From Pyrrhosoma nymphula (Eukaryota > Arthropoda > Insecta > Odonata > Coenagrionidae): a stretch of DNA of 64,000 bases. Of this stretch, positions 24,640 to 34,105 are shown piece by piece; positions within the stretch are counted from its first letter, which is position 1, and each line of letters begins with the position of its first letter. The notes beneath the pieces were generated by a model that was not told the DNA's origin, made no database searches, and saw only the letters and a list, made by a program, of their open reading frames with translations. The stretch lies in contig OY754329.1 in NCBI GenBank assembly GCA_963573305.1, positions 129,877,422 to 129,941,421 on the forward strand. The letters are read 5' to 3'. Position numbers and translations under genes: made by a program.

Positions 24640-25030
24640 AGCTACTGAAGTCGAAAATAGGCTGACGGCGTTTGAGATGTGGGTGTGGAGGAGGAAGACG
24701 AATGAGGAAGTGCTTGACATGGTGGGTGAGGAGAGGAAACTTGTGTATGAGATTAGGGGAAGGCAGCGTAGGTGTCTGGAAGCGGTAATGAGGGGCGATG
24801 GTTTGCTGAAGGCCGTGATAGAGGGAAGGATGTTGGGCAAGCGGGGAAGGGGAAGAAAGAGAATAGGTTTTATGGACGAGATGAAGAAAGGTAGGACTTA
24901 TGCTGAGATAAAGAAGGATATACTCGAGGTGGAGTGGGCACAGTACGTGTAAGAGACTGTTGGATATTCTCAGACTTTCATCATGACCTACCTCTAACCG
25001 GTAGATTACTCTAATGTATGTATGAATCAA
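24640..25030 (+). pseudogene. LINE family A C-terminal fragment with 3' tail
   Basis: The best copy of family A. The frame from about 24665 reads KTNEEVLDMVGEERKLVYEI, then GDGLLKAVIEG, then GKRGRGRKRIGFM, and stops at 24952. These are C-terminal segments of non-LTR retrotransposon ORF2. About 75 bases of 3' UTR follow, ending at a GGTAGATTACTCTAATG block and an ATGT-type tail near 25012-25025. The minus-strand copy at 50690-50965 ends in the matching block and an ATGA tail. The fragment starts inside the C-terminal domain (upstream residues MWVWRR with a small deletion), consistent with 5' truncation. Confidence 0.7.
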
Positions 25031-25198
25031 GTTGTTAGTAATACTTAAACATAACGCCGAAGCTATAATACGAAAAGAGCACAATTCCGCAGGCAGGGAA
25101 ATTAAGATTCATGAATGTTAGGAATTTAATGATGTTCGTAGCAGTATTGTACGGCGACGTATCGTAAAAGAGTCTCAGCCTCGGAGGGGCCTGCGCAT

Positions 25199-25230
25199 GT
25201 ATAAATTCTAGAGAGTTTCCGCGGTCAGTT
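25199..25230 (+). promoter_or_regulatory. Candidate core promoter (TATA box plus initiator)
   Basis: TATAAAT starts at 25200 and TCAGTT starts at 25225, so the initiator A falls 27 bases from the first T of the TATA box. That spacing and the TCAGT initiator fit the arthropod pol II consensus. The hammerhead-like module at 25256 begins about 30 bases downstream. The pair could belong to a retroelement LTR-like unit rather than a host gene. Confidence 0.4.
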
Positions 25231-25255
25231 GTGAGTTGATCAGTGGATTTTCGAC

Positions 25256-25290
25256 CTGAAGACGCTGGTTGCAAACCAGCGGAGCTGGTA
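25256..25290 (+). ncRNA. Hammerhead-like motif, decayed after stem II
   Basis: CTGAAGA (25256-25262), one unpaired C, then a perfect 7-bp stem GCTGGTT/AACCAGC with a 3-nt loop. The stem is followed by GGAGC where other copies have GAAAC. The layout matches the rest of the set, but the changed 3' core would inactivate a hammerhead. Confidence 0.4.
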
Positions 25291-25619
25291 TCAATAATGT
25301 TAACGCACGTGGTTAAGACCCGAGTAACGGAGAAAAGACCCAATCTAGAGGATTTTTTGCTTAATTATATTTGAACCAACCTTAGCCGGTAGATTACCCT
25401 AATAGCAATAAAATTGTCACTCTTTCGTAGACAGGTTCTCAAAGAGATGTCGAATCACGTCAAAAACTATTAATACAGAGTTAAGTATAGCACAGGTTTC
25501 TTCCATATGACCATAAAGTTCCGATGAATCGCAATTGTGTCACTGATTTCACGATAGGTGAATGCTAATCACCAACACTGGCTTGGATTATAAAAAATCA
25601 CAATGAAGAAATCATCATC
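25291..25619. other. Mixed DNA, isolated LINE A tail-like block
   Basis: GCCGGTAGATTACCCTAAT near 25383-25402 resembles the family A 3' UTR block at 24994, so a second tail may have inserted here. Nothing else recognised. Confidence 0.35.
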
Positions 25620-26035
25620 ATTAGTCATTCCATCCTAAGATTGGTGGACTGCAATTATTGTCCTTTGCGAATTCCTTTATGCCCTTGTTGCATGCCGTGT
25701 TAGCTGGCCTATGTATTTGTTCCTCGGTCTTCCTCATGCGGCCTTCACTTTCATTTTCCCTTCTCTCACGTTCCTTACGAATCCTTTGTGTCTCTAATTG
25801 TAGGTGTGGCCTATTCATTTGAATTGTTTTCCTAATAGTGGCTCCACATGGTTTTCTCCTTTCCTATTCTTCCGTAAAATTCCTCGTTTCTGATCCTATC
25901 CATCCATTTGATCTTCAGCAATCCCCACCAGCACATAGTTTCGAAAGCCTCTCTTCTCTCCTGTTCTAGCTTTCCAGTTGTCCATGTCTCAGAGCCATGT
26001 ACCGTAGCACTCCACATTTCTTCATTTATTTCTTC
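25620..26035 (-). pseudogene. LINE family B reverse transcriptase fragment
   Basis: On the minus strand from 26017 the frame reads MWSATVHGSETWT, then KLEQERREAFETMC, then IKWMDRIRNEEF. This is the post-catalytic part of many arthropod LINE RTs (pattern YGSETWT, then AFE.WCWR, then DRIRNEE). A plus-strand relative lies at 58390-58800. The frame stops at 25832 and a further degenerate stretch runs to 25620. The catalytic YADD region is absent. The 807-bp hAT element begins 18 bases upstream of this fragment's 5' end. Confidence 0.65.
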
Positions 26036-26052
26036 CTCTTATCAGGTCAGGA

Positions 26053-26859
26053 TAGGCTTGTGCGATGAGTCGATTAATCGAAGTCATCGACGATGATTTT
26101 AGTCATCGCGGTGCGATGACTGTAATCGATGACGATGAATGTCATCGACCATCGATGTCGATGAGTCGATGAGATTCATCGATCCCGATGAGTCGATGCG
26201 AATCATTGATGTCGATGAGTCAATGAGAACCATCGAAGAGGATGATCGATATCCTTATATCACTAATTTTTCTTCTTTTTTCAATTCATTTGAACGCCTC
26301 AGATCTAAAATGTATGTATAAAGTATAAACACCCCAGCTATTGCACCTTGAGGAAGATGGTAGGGCCACAGTGGGATGTTTGGAATTCATGTTTCTCCTC
26401 AAGTTTGTGGTAGACGATACAGAAGTAGCGATCACGTTCAATCACAGTTAATACGCAGTAGCAGTGGTAGCATTGTATTCGTTGGTTGCACTGGTGCAGT
26501 TGGTAGCAGCGGTAGCAGCTTTAGCTAAATCGGCTAAATTCACCAAATTCACAGTCACAGTGATTTCGATTATTTAGTCACAGGCTGTGATTGCTAATTT
26601 TCAGTATCGGTGATTCAATCACAGCGATATATCGCTCATCACTACTGCACAGTTCATCGAGAGTCATCGATCATCGTAATTCATCGATCATCGGCATTCA
26701 TCGATCATCGACATTCATCGATCATCGATAGTCATCGATGGTCATCGATCATCGTGTACACTCTATACGATGATCGATGACAGCCATCGTCATCGAAACA
26801 TTTCGATGAAATTTTTTCAACGAAAATCGATGACCAAAATCGGTCATCGCACAAGCCTA
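26053..26859. mobile_element. hAT-like element with an ATCGATGA-rich core, 807 bp
   Basis: The 16-bp inverted termini TAGGCTTGTGCGATGA are perfect, and the element is flanked by the exact 8-bp duplication GGTCAGGA (26045-26052 and 26860-26867). Both are diagnostic of hAT transposition. The inner flanks (26075-26260 and 26640-26850) are dense in degenerate ATCGATGA and TCATCGAT units in both orientations, giving many alternative foldbacks. The centre (26330-26640) is less repetitive and includes CACAGTGAT blocks. No transposase motif is present in the short frames, so it is non-autonomous. Confidence 0.85.
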
Positions 26860-26867
26860 GGTCAGGA

Positions 26868-27010
26868 CGTTGATACCTATTTTGTTACTCACAATCAATG
26901 CGGAATAGATACGAGGACATTGCTCCATACCATTTTCTCAGATCAGCAAGCCAGGAATTTCTTATCCTACCAAATTTCTCGTCTTCTTTCAACCTTCCCT
27001 TAAAGAGAGC
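26868..27010 (-). pseudogene. LINE family F C-terminal remnant
   Basis: The minus strand reads RIRNSWLADLRKWYGAMSSYLFR, a pattern seen at the very C-terminus of some arthropod LINE proteins (NSWL..LR.W...S..LFR). Beyond the hAT insertion it continues into two stops and a GAAGAA-type tail near 26020-26040. Frame shifts are needed to follow it. It is the sequence that the hAT element interrupted. Confidence 0.45.
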
Positions 27011-27065
27011 TAACAGAAGAAGTGGATCTAGAATGTAGGCTTTAGTAGCTGTTGACAGATTATGA

Positions 27066-27238
27066 TGCGGCTTTCGAGTTATGCAGCAGTTGGAGTATTT
27101 TTAGGTCAACGTTTCACTCCCGTTGCAGCGAGCGACTTCAGGAGGGAAGACCTTTTTCACTCCTGAAGAAGCTCGCTGCAACGTGAGTGAAACGTTGTGC
27201 TAAAAATGCTCTGACCGCAGTATAACTCGAAAGCCGCA
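27066..27238. repeat. Palindrome carrying a hammerhead-like motif pair
   Basis: Arms of about 79 bp (27066-27144 and 27160-27238) are imperfect inverted repeats around a 15-nt centre. The right arm reads CTGAAGA (27163-27169), an unpaired A, a 6-bp stem GCTCGC/GTGAGT with two wobbles, then GAAACG. The left arm has the same layout on the minus strand but with mutations in the core and stem. The arms share no extended sequence with the other palindromes of the window. Confidence 0.6.
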
Positions 27239-27329
27239 ACAGCAGAAGAAGTCGATATTTATCCTCGTGTCTCATTACGTGTCCATATTTTTTTTTCAAA
27301 TAAATAAATAAGATATATTTAATCTCAGA

Positions 27330-27850
27330 GTGTCGCTGACCGAGGCATGCCGAGGAAGCATAGCCGTTTGTGTGACGACAGGAGGGGAATGTTTTAAACT
27401 GCCCGTCTACGATGGTCGCGTCGTGTTCTCCCCGAGGGAGAGAGGTCGTTGGCAGCGGCAAACATCTCGTCCACGCACGCCTGTCCATCGTCGAACGCCA
27501 CTGTCCTCTCCGCCTCCTCTCCCATCAATCTGATTGGAATCCAAAAGAGGGAGAGGGAGGGAGAAAGAATCGCAGAGGGATGTTGGCGGGGATGATAGGA
27601 AGCAGAGAACCATGGGAGGGAGAGCTGTATAGGGAGAGAGAGAGAGAGGGCAGGTCTCAGAGAGGAGACATCATTCATACGCTTCAAGCTCTCCGTCCGT
27701 CAAACCAGTGGGGCCGTGATTGGGGTTCACTTGTCGAGAGTCTTTTAGGGTCAATAACGTCGATGGCTAAGGCAGAGACTAGAAGAGTTGATAAGGGGAT
27801 GATGATGATTACTCTCCGGGCGATATAGGGTCTCCACTTGGGTTATTTCA
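27330..27850. other. GC-rich, purine-skewed island
   Basis: CpG-rich at 27400-27540, then G/A-rich with GAGAGAGAGAG near 27636. Overlapping frames of up to 138 codons occur on both strands. Their composition (Arg/Gly/Glu or Ser/Pro/Leu) tracks the base skew and no domain is visible. Confidence 0.4.
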
Positions 27851-28699
27851 CGTGACCGCGGCTGCGGAGAGACAGGAGGAGGCCGGGCATAGCATCACGA
27901 ACTTAGCTATAGGATCAAGATGATGGTCGTTGTAAAAATAAACCAACGCCCACTTTGCCGTTTTTGAGCCTATGGGTTCATATGACGGAGGCGATATTCA
28001 ACGTCCAGTGTTGAGCCGATATGCTAGGACAAAGGTAGCGATAAAACAATTTGTTTAGCGTAGGTATATATCGGATACGAGAACATTATGGATAATACTG
28101 GGCATGCCATGTAATAGAGATGCCATTTACCATATAATTTTAAACAAATATACCCCTTATATATCTAAAAGAATGTGCCCAAGGCATTCCAAGACATCGC
28201 GGATGTCAATCATTGAAGGCCACTATTAGAAGTAATTTCTTGCTGGACTGGAAGATCGCTTAAATCAAACATTCAAGAAGTAAAAATTGACGTAATCAAC
28301 AAACGAATCAAGTATTTCAAGGGACGGCAGGAAAGAAAAGTACATACAGGAAAAAAATAAACTGAAATAAAAGAAGCAGAGATAGATGTAGGATGAGGCA
28401 GAGATGTAGGATGTGGCAGGATAAAGGAGGCATAGTATTGTTGAAGACCATAATAGAAAACCGAAATTTATGTTGGACGCTTGGAGGGGTAGATTAAGGA
28501 ATTTAAACACAATGAAGAAAAGTAAAAAGTATGCGACAGTGGAAAAGAGAAGTCGTTGAAGAAATATCCTATTTCCGGAAAAGACGCATGCCAGATGAAG
28601 CACGACGCTAGGGCTTAATTTAAATATCCAGTTTCCGGCACTGTATTGGTCGGAAGCTTGGTAATTACGGAAAGAGGATGTACGTAAACAAGATGCATT
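27851..28699. other. AT-rich DNA, nothing recognised
   Basis: The minus-strand frame at 28265-28603 is Phe/Leu/Ser-rich and hydrophobic, but its mirror strand is purine-rich AT sequence, which explains the composition. No motif or start context supports a gene. Confidence 0.4.
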
Positions 28700-29060
28700 T
28701 AAAATGCGGGTTTAGAGGAGAATGGAGAGGGTGAGCAAGATAGGTAGGAAGAATAACGAGGAGGTTTTGCATATGGTGGGGGCAGAAAGAATGTTAGTTG
28801 AAGAGATTCGGAGATGGACGAAAGGACAGAAGAAGAAAATATGGTGTCGAGAGGTTAGGAAAGGTTTAAGAGGGTGATAGACTGATAGAGGGGAGAACGC
28901 TAGGGAAGTACGGAAGCGAGGAAGGAATGCGATAGGAATTTTGGATGATACAAGGAGAGGGAGAGGGTCCGAGGAATTCAAGAGAGACCTGATGGCAAGA
29001 AATTTAAACGAGGGAAAGAGAGATGTCCCAAAAATGGGAACGCTAGAATAAAGACTGTCA
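28700..29060 (+). pseudogene. LINE family A fragment, heavily decayed
   Basis: A broken plus-strand frame reads NNEEVLHMVGAERMLVEEIR, corresponding to the KTNEEVL...GEERKL segment of the 24.6 kb copy. It continues with RKRGRNAIGILDDTRRGRG after frameshifts. Stops and indels occur throughout. Confidence 0.5.
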
Positions 29061-29211
29061 AAAATACTACCAATCAGCTGGTAGAAAACTCAATTCAAAT
29101 CTATTTAAAGAGAGGAATAAATACTCTCAGAGTTAAAAATACTGCTTTCCAGCTAATCAAAACTTAGCAAACTGCAAGTCAACTATCTCTTAAAATAAGC
29201 ATTCCCACGGA

Positions 29212-29388
29212 CAGTGACGGATTAACACACTTGGGGGCCTGTAGGCAGTACAAGCAACGGGACCCACGTTAATAAACAATTCGCAAGAGAAGAAAAGGGA
29301 AAAAAATTATCAGGGCCCCTCCGTGGCTTTCAAAGCCTCTGGGCCCATAGGCAACTGCCTAATTTGCCTCATTGGTAATCCGGCACTG
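29212..29388. mobile_element. hAT-like MITE, 177 bp
   Basis: Exact 8-bp duplication CCCACGGA at 29204-29211 and 29389-29396. The inverted ends read CAGTGACGGATTAAC on the left and CAGTGCCGGATTACC inward from the right, 13 of 15 matching. The 8-bp target and CAGTG ends point to hAT. Inside there is only GGGCCC-rich sub-terminal sequence and no coding frame. Confidence 0.85.
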
Positions 29389-29396
29389 CCCACGGA

Positions 29397-29930
29397 TTGC
29401 GGTAGACCCTCAATCTGAAACTCCGAAACTCTCGGCTCCCATCGCTCAAACCGCGTTGCATCCCAACCTCCCCTCCCCGTGGATGATTACCTCCATCTTG
29501 TTGCTGACCACTTTGACCCCTTAACGGCCGATTTTGTCCACGAGACGCAGGGAGGCAATCCAAGGGGCGGCCAACTCACGCTCGCACCAAACGATCGGAC
29601 GAGCGAGCGAACAGAAGCGGACTATGGCGACATTTCCGCCCACTCTCAGAAGGGAACAGTGGAAGCTGGAAGGTCGATGGGCTGTGTACGTGCGTGAGTG
29701 AAAGTGGAATGGAGAGACAGAGAGAGAGATTCAGTGAGAGAGAGAGATGGAGAGAGAGAGAAGGGATGATGTGAAGAGGTATTCGGATCGTAGAGGATGA
29801 GAGGCGGGCTTTCTGGCTGGAAGAGAGCCGGCCAAACAGCGTCCCATGTTCACGCAAGGCGCCATAAGGCAATAGGCGCCAACCCAACTCATTCCCCACC
29901 CCAAAAAATCTCCTGCCAGGGTGGCTAGCG
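29397..29930. other. GC-rich island with (GA)n tract
   Basis: CpG-rich from 29400 to 29700, followed by an interrupted GAGA microsatellite at 29711-29762 and a purine-rich shoulder. Frames on both strands overlap. GAGA tracts next to CpG-rich DNA are common at insect regulatory elements, but nothing here proves a promoter. Confidence 0.4.
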
Positions 29931-30090
29931 ATTACACATTTTCTCATTCCAGGGTTATTGCCACTATTTTACGATACCTAAAAGACCATTTTTTCAGTTG
30001 AACTCGATATCATCAGGCGCAACTTTGTGAAAATCCGTATTGACAGAATCAACACAAACTTTGTAAATTTCACAATGAATGTTATTTAAT

Positions 30091-30126
30091 AATACCGGTT
30101 TTATCGCATAGGAGACATCTTCAGGT
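30091..30126 (-). ncRNA. Hammerhead-like motif with palindromic stem III
   Basis: On the minus strand: CTGAAGA, one unpaired T, a short GTC/GAT stem around an 8-nt loop, AAAAC in place of GAAAC, and then the palindrome ACCGGT followed by A. About 100 bases further on the same strand (29999-30028) CTGATGATATCGAG begins what may be a second, more decayed copy. Confidence 0.4.
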
Positions 30127-30204
30127 TTGTCGGCGATGTAACTTAGTGGAATCGACACATAGATGAAATCGAGGATAAAGAAATACTTGAAGAAATGGAG
30201 AGAA

Positions 30205-30345
30205 AAGTGGAGGATAATGGAGGAAGGATCCCTGGACGGAAAGGAAGACAAACGAGGAAGTGCTTGGTATGGTTGATGAGGAAAGAAACTTCTGGATGAG
30301 ATCAGAAAGAGGCAAGGTAGATGGCTGGAGAGACATAATCTCAAA
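30205..30345 (+). pseudogene. LINE family A fragment, short
   Basis: The plus strand reads KTNEEVLGMVDEERNF after a frameshift, matching the start of the 24.6 kb family A fragment. It breaks off where the 90-bp tandem array begins. Confidence 0.45.
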
Positions 30346-30945
30346 TTTTATTTCATAGATATTTTATAGGTAATTAGTTATTAAGAATCCTCTCATTTCA
30401 ATACAACTCAAAGACATCTTTGGACTCTCAAAATATTTTTCACGGACATTTTACGTTTTTACGAAGATTTATTGGTAAGTAATTCCTGGTAAAATAAAAG
30501 CTACAGTTTTCCGTATATTTCTAAAAAAAATACGTTATGGAGCTTTTATAGATACATATTAATGATTATCCCATTACTGTTAAAATACTGCTAAAGGATA
30601 TCTGCGAAATCATCAAAATATATTTTTTGGCCATTTTAAAGGTTTTTTATGAAGGTTTCTTATTCCAGGTAAAAAAATCTCGAAAATATATCCTTTATAA
30701 ACCACAAAGTATTTTCTCTGAAGATTTTATAGGTATTCATTAAATATTCCTTCTTTTTCGTTGAAATAAAAGTAAAAAAATATCTGTAAAATTGTCAAAA
30801 TATGTTTTACAGATGATTTTTATAGGTTTTTATATAAGTTTTTCCAATTCCAGGTGAAATACAACCTGGTTGTAAAATTATCAATGTGTATTTTATAGAT
30901 ATATTAACAAATTTTTACCAAGGGTTCTCTCATCATTACCGCTTT
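30329..30945. repeat. Degenerate tandem array, period about 90 bp, about seven units
   Basis: AT-rich sequence repeats with a spacing of 86-93 bp. Units start near 30329, 30412, 30505, 30599, 30688, 30778 and 30865. Shared blocks include ATTTTATAGGT, a TCAAAATAT block and an ATTCCAGGT-like block (clear at 30660-30670 and 30846-30855). Divergence between units is high, so the array is old. It may be a relic satellite or the internal repeat of a retroelement. Confidence 0.6.
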
Positions 30946-31420
30946 TCAAGAGGGTCACCAACCACCACGTACCCAGCGTGCGGCACCACTTCGCCTCGGC
31001 CGAAACACACGACGGAGAACCAAACCGTTCCTCTCGCAGCCGCCGCCCAAAATTTGAGGTTTTCCGGAGAGCAAGAGAGTTTTAGTGTGTTTAGGCGGAG
31101 AAGGGAGAGAGAGAGGGGGGGGGGGGGGAGAGTTCACGTGGGTGGGAGTGAAGAGGGTGGGAGGGGGATAGAAGAGGAATGGGCGAAACCGCGCAATTAG
31201 CAAGATCGTTCCACCATATAACACCACAGGATGGCCGCTCTTGCACCACGTACGCTTAAGGTACCTTCGCTCGTGGGAGTGGAAGGGTATTATGCCCTTT
31301 GCTTTATCACCGCTTAAAGCCCTTCTCCCCTCTTCTCCCCCTCCCCCAATCCCCCGCACTTCCACGCCCCAGCAAATCCTACCACATGAAACTGCTGTCT
31401 ATCGCCTCCACTTCCTTCTG
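30946..31420. other. GC-rich island
   Basis: CpG-rich at 30960-31060, a run of 14 G within 31115-31128, and C-rich from 31320 to 31380. Overlapping frames of 104-136 codons on both strands are compositional. Confidence 0.4.
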
Positions 31421-31510
31421 CACCTTCCACATATACGATTCTCCTACCTCTCTCTTCTACGTCGCTTCTATTATTTTTTTCCCACAATCATATATGTATA
31501 TTTTTCTATG

Positions 31511-31514
<4 letters not shown>

Positions 31515-31553
<39 letters not shown>
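31515..31553. repeat. (TA)n microsatellite
   Basis: Uninterrupted TA dinucleotide tract of about 39 bases. Confidence 0.95.
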
Positions 31554-31557
<4 letters not shown>

Positions 31558-31577
31558 ATATGATATACGATATATGA

Positions 31578-31607
31578 CGAAATATTATATATATATATAA
31601 TATTTCG
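31578..31607. repeat. Perfect 30-bp palindrome
   Basis: A TA-rich perfect palindrome with CGAAATATT at one end and AATATTTCG at the other. It lies between two TA tracts and could extrude as a cruciform. Confidence 0.8.
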
Positions 31608-31639
31608 TTCAAACAGGTGGTGAAAGAAAGAAGAAAGGA

Positions 31640-31753
31640 AACATATAAAATTGGACAATACAATGGTGATGTGAAGATGGAATGATGGCCGATTCCAAGT
31701 GAAAAAAATGCGTCTAGACCGGGAATTGAACCACGGACCTTCCGGACCCACGG

Positions 31754-31757
<4 letters not shown>
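31640..31757 (-). repeat. Possible tRNA-derived SINE 3' half
   Basis: On the minus strand a B-box-like GGTTCAATTCC (31722-31732) is followed by a typical SINE body start with a T run. GGTCCG repeats upstream recall the anticodon-arm side of tRNA-related SINEs. No A box survives before the TA tract. Confidence 0.35.

Positions 31758-31829
<72 letters not shown>
31758..31829. repeat. (TA)n microsatellite, about 72 bases
   Basis: The longest TA tract in the window. It abuts the outer end of the next palindrome. Confidence 0.95.
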
Positions 31830-31832
<3 letters not shown>

Positions 31833-32033
31833 AAACTTACAGGAGGTAGGAGAAAGAGATAAAGAATTTGATCTTACGGAACGTTTCGGACCGGTTGGTC
31901 CTTCGTCAGCTTTAGAAGCTTCTCCTTCTTCTTTTGACTTCTAAAGCTGACGAAAGACCAACCGGTCCGAAAAGTTCCGTAAGAACAAATTCTTTCTTTA
32001 TCTATTTCTCCTACCTCCTGTAAGTTTTATTTT
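31828..32033. repeat. Palindrome carrying a hammerhead-like motif pair
   Basis: Arms 31828-31919 and 31938-32033 match as imperfect inverted repeats. The left arm, read on the minus strand, gives CTGACGA, one unpaired A, a perfect 5-bp stem GGACC/GGTCC with a 4-nt loop, then GAAA. A 3-bp stem III (ACG with CGT around TTC) and A at the position of the cleavage nucleotide follow. This is a complete hammerhead core except for stem I, which I cannot pair. The right arm carries substitutions (GAAAAG). Confidence 0.65.
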
Positions 32034-32089
32034 ATATATTTGTGGCCAATTGGCCAAAATTTCAAAATAAATAAATACATAGCAGACTC

Positions 32090-32300
32090 TTCATTCTTCT
32101 ACCGCCGATGATGATGGCTTGACCATCGAAACGTCCAAGTTTTCTTTTGCGAGTGTCCTTTTTGCGTGTTTCTGTGTTTGTTTAGTGTATTACTGTTTTA
32201 TTTATGCATGTCCATCGTCACCGAGAGCGATTTTCGACCAAGACATTATATATTTATATATATATTTCTACAATATTTATATTCCAGGTGATTCATTCTA
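32090..32300 (+). repeat. Dispersed repeat with hammerhead-like head, copy at 32 kb
   Basis: CCGATGA (32105-32111), one unpaired T, a perfect 5-bp stem GATGG/CCATC with a 5-nt loop, then GAAACG. The following 120 bases match both arms of the 44.3-44.6 kb palindrome, including a TTTGCGTGTTTCTGTGTTTG block and a CCGAGAGCGATTTTC block. It ends in a TA-rich tract. This is the only repeat of the hammerhead-like set with a recognisable second locus in the window. Confidence 0.65.
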
Positions 32301-33369
32301 AAATATTGAAGGTCATAAACCCCAATAAAGACATTATTATTATTATGCTCCAACCTATCTGCCTACTCTCCTACAAACCCTATTCCGTACCGCGAACCGT
32401 CGTTTAAATTATTGATAAAATATTTTAATGCACATGAACATAGGAGAAGAATGATATCATGTTTCTCAGTAAGAGATTTACCATCGAGGAAGTTTCACCC
32501 ATTCAGTGCTGACGCGACAAACTCAACCCAGTGAATTTTGTTAACGACTGATGCTCACAATAGGGTCGAAAGATCACAGAAAATATGCTTATTTTATTTC
32601 ACGCACGTAAATAAAAAAATCAGTCATTGAAGGGTTAAGTAGTGAGGTATTACTACATGTAAACTTCGACGAATCCGCCTCATTGAACAGGAAAAGTTCT
32701 CATACTTCAAATCATACCAAAATATCAGTTGTTCGATGTACCTACCAACTACTTTTTGAGATATGTGCCGAAAAAATGTCTTTTTCTCTGGAATGTACGC
32801 ACTCCAGGGAAAACTATTACAAAATAATGACTTGATGACGTTAAATCGCAACAGAACAACAAAGTAACGGAGTGTAGTTCTCATATTTTTTTCAATTATT
32901 TTTTTGCCAAATTGATACCTGACATTGCTTTTTATAAAATTGCAAACAATTTCCATTGTGAAAGCACTAAAAGTGAGCAGCGTGAAACAAATAAGTAAAA
33001 TTAGTGTCCCAAATATGATAAATTAGGTAAGTAATTACTGAAAAGTACAGTCATAAAAACAGTTATTTACAGAGAATTTCAGAGATGAAATGCTTTTGAG
33101 TCAATAATCTCACTACATTTACTTCATGCCTCTAACTAAGACCAGCTTAATGTTTAAAATAAAACTTTAATATGTTGTCTGTTATGTCTAGAGAAAGATC
33201 TCGCGAAGACTTTCTTAAGTTATGGCCATTCCAAAAATCTACTGACCCACCACTTGTTGTATGAAGCGTACAAATATGGAATATAATTTAATGGTCCCAG
33301 ATTTTCCACGGAGGCAAAAAGAGTCTCTAAGTGGTTCAATTTACAGGCCAAGGTCGTAGGCCGGAAACG
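32301..33369. other. AT-rich DNA, nothing recognised
   Basis: The minus-strand frame at 32624-32956 has no recognisable domain. No structured repeats seen. Confidence 0.4.
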
Positions 33370-33650
33370 TACTCAACAATAGCCTAAATGTGCTCCACTC
33401 GACGAAAACTGGCGGAGAACTGCATTCGCGCAAATGGTGACTGCGGCGATTTACCGTTCGGGGGAGCCACCGTTCCGGTTTCCATCCGAATCAGCGCGAA
33501 CGAGAATGGATACGAGCCGCGAAGTGCATCTCGTATCACTAGTAAGAAAAAAGACGAGTCAACAGCCTGCAGTCTTCGCTTCACTGGATTGCAACCATCA
33601 ACTGCGCGATATTCGGGCTTGAACCGCGGAGTAAAAGTATGAAAATAATT
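33370..33650. other. CpG-rich segment with balanced composition
   Basis: Unlike the purine-skewed islands, both strands have mixed bases, and frames of 84 (plus, 33388-33642), 62 (plus) and 66 (minus) codons overlap. The residues suggest no domain. It could be an unrecognised exon or a regulatory element. Confidence 0.3.
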
Positions 33651-33787
33651 GAAAACTTCTCAAACCCTGACAGCGTCTCGCAAAATATCTATCTTGATCA
33701 TTATAAGTCAACCGATTAGTCAACCGATTGAAATTAAGACAGTATTTCCTACATATATCGATATTGATACGAATAGAGCCGCTCTGA

Positions 33788-34105
33788 CAGTGGCGAAACA
33801 TCGGGGGAGGGGGAGAGCAAGGGTAAATTGCCCCTTAAAATGCTGCGGAGAGCACCGAAGGACCCTCATTAGGTGGGTGCAGAAGGCGCCCTCATTTAAC
33901 ACGAAACCCCAAAGAGACGGGTTTTCGGTTCCAGTGAAAGCTGGCAACGGAATCGGTAAACCTCAATTCCGAGTTTGAAAATAACACATTTTAGAAATTC
34001 AGTAGGATTGTTTTAGAGCTTTAAAAAATTTGTGTGAGGGGGGCGCCTTTAGTCGGCTATTTAGGGGCACTAAATCGCTTGCCCCGTCCTAAATCCACAA
34101 CACTG
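33788..34105. mobile_element. Probable hAT-like MITE, 318 bp
   Basis: The left end CAGTGGCGAAACATC is followed by a G-rich stretch. The right end, read inward, begins CAGTGTTGTGGATTTAG followed by GGGGCAAG. GGCGCC blocks lie near both ends, as in common arthropod hAT MITEs. I could not find a convincing 8-bp duplication, so the exact ends are uncertain. Confidence 0.45.

Noticed and set aside
24614..25084. A 156-codon minus-strand frame
   Set aside because: Mirror image of the plus-strand LINE family A fragment, which carries the recognisable motifs.
26100..26850. ATCGATGA repeats as a CRISPR array or satellite
   Set aside because: Units are degenerate and unevenly spaced in both orientations and lie within perfect hAT termini with a target duplication.
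27412..27828. A 138-codon plus-strand frame
   Set aside because: Arg/Gly/Glu-rich product of a GA-rich island; no motif, and minus-strand frames overlap it.
28265..28603. A hydrophobic 112-codon minus frame that could look like a membrane protein
   Set aside because: Phe/Leu/Ser content is explained by the A/G-rich plus strand; no start context or conserved motif.
31515..31829. TA tracts as replication origin or scaffold attachment site
   Set aside because: Nothing beyond composition supports this; they are ordinary dinucleotide microsatellites.
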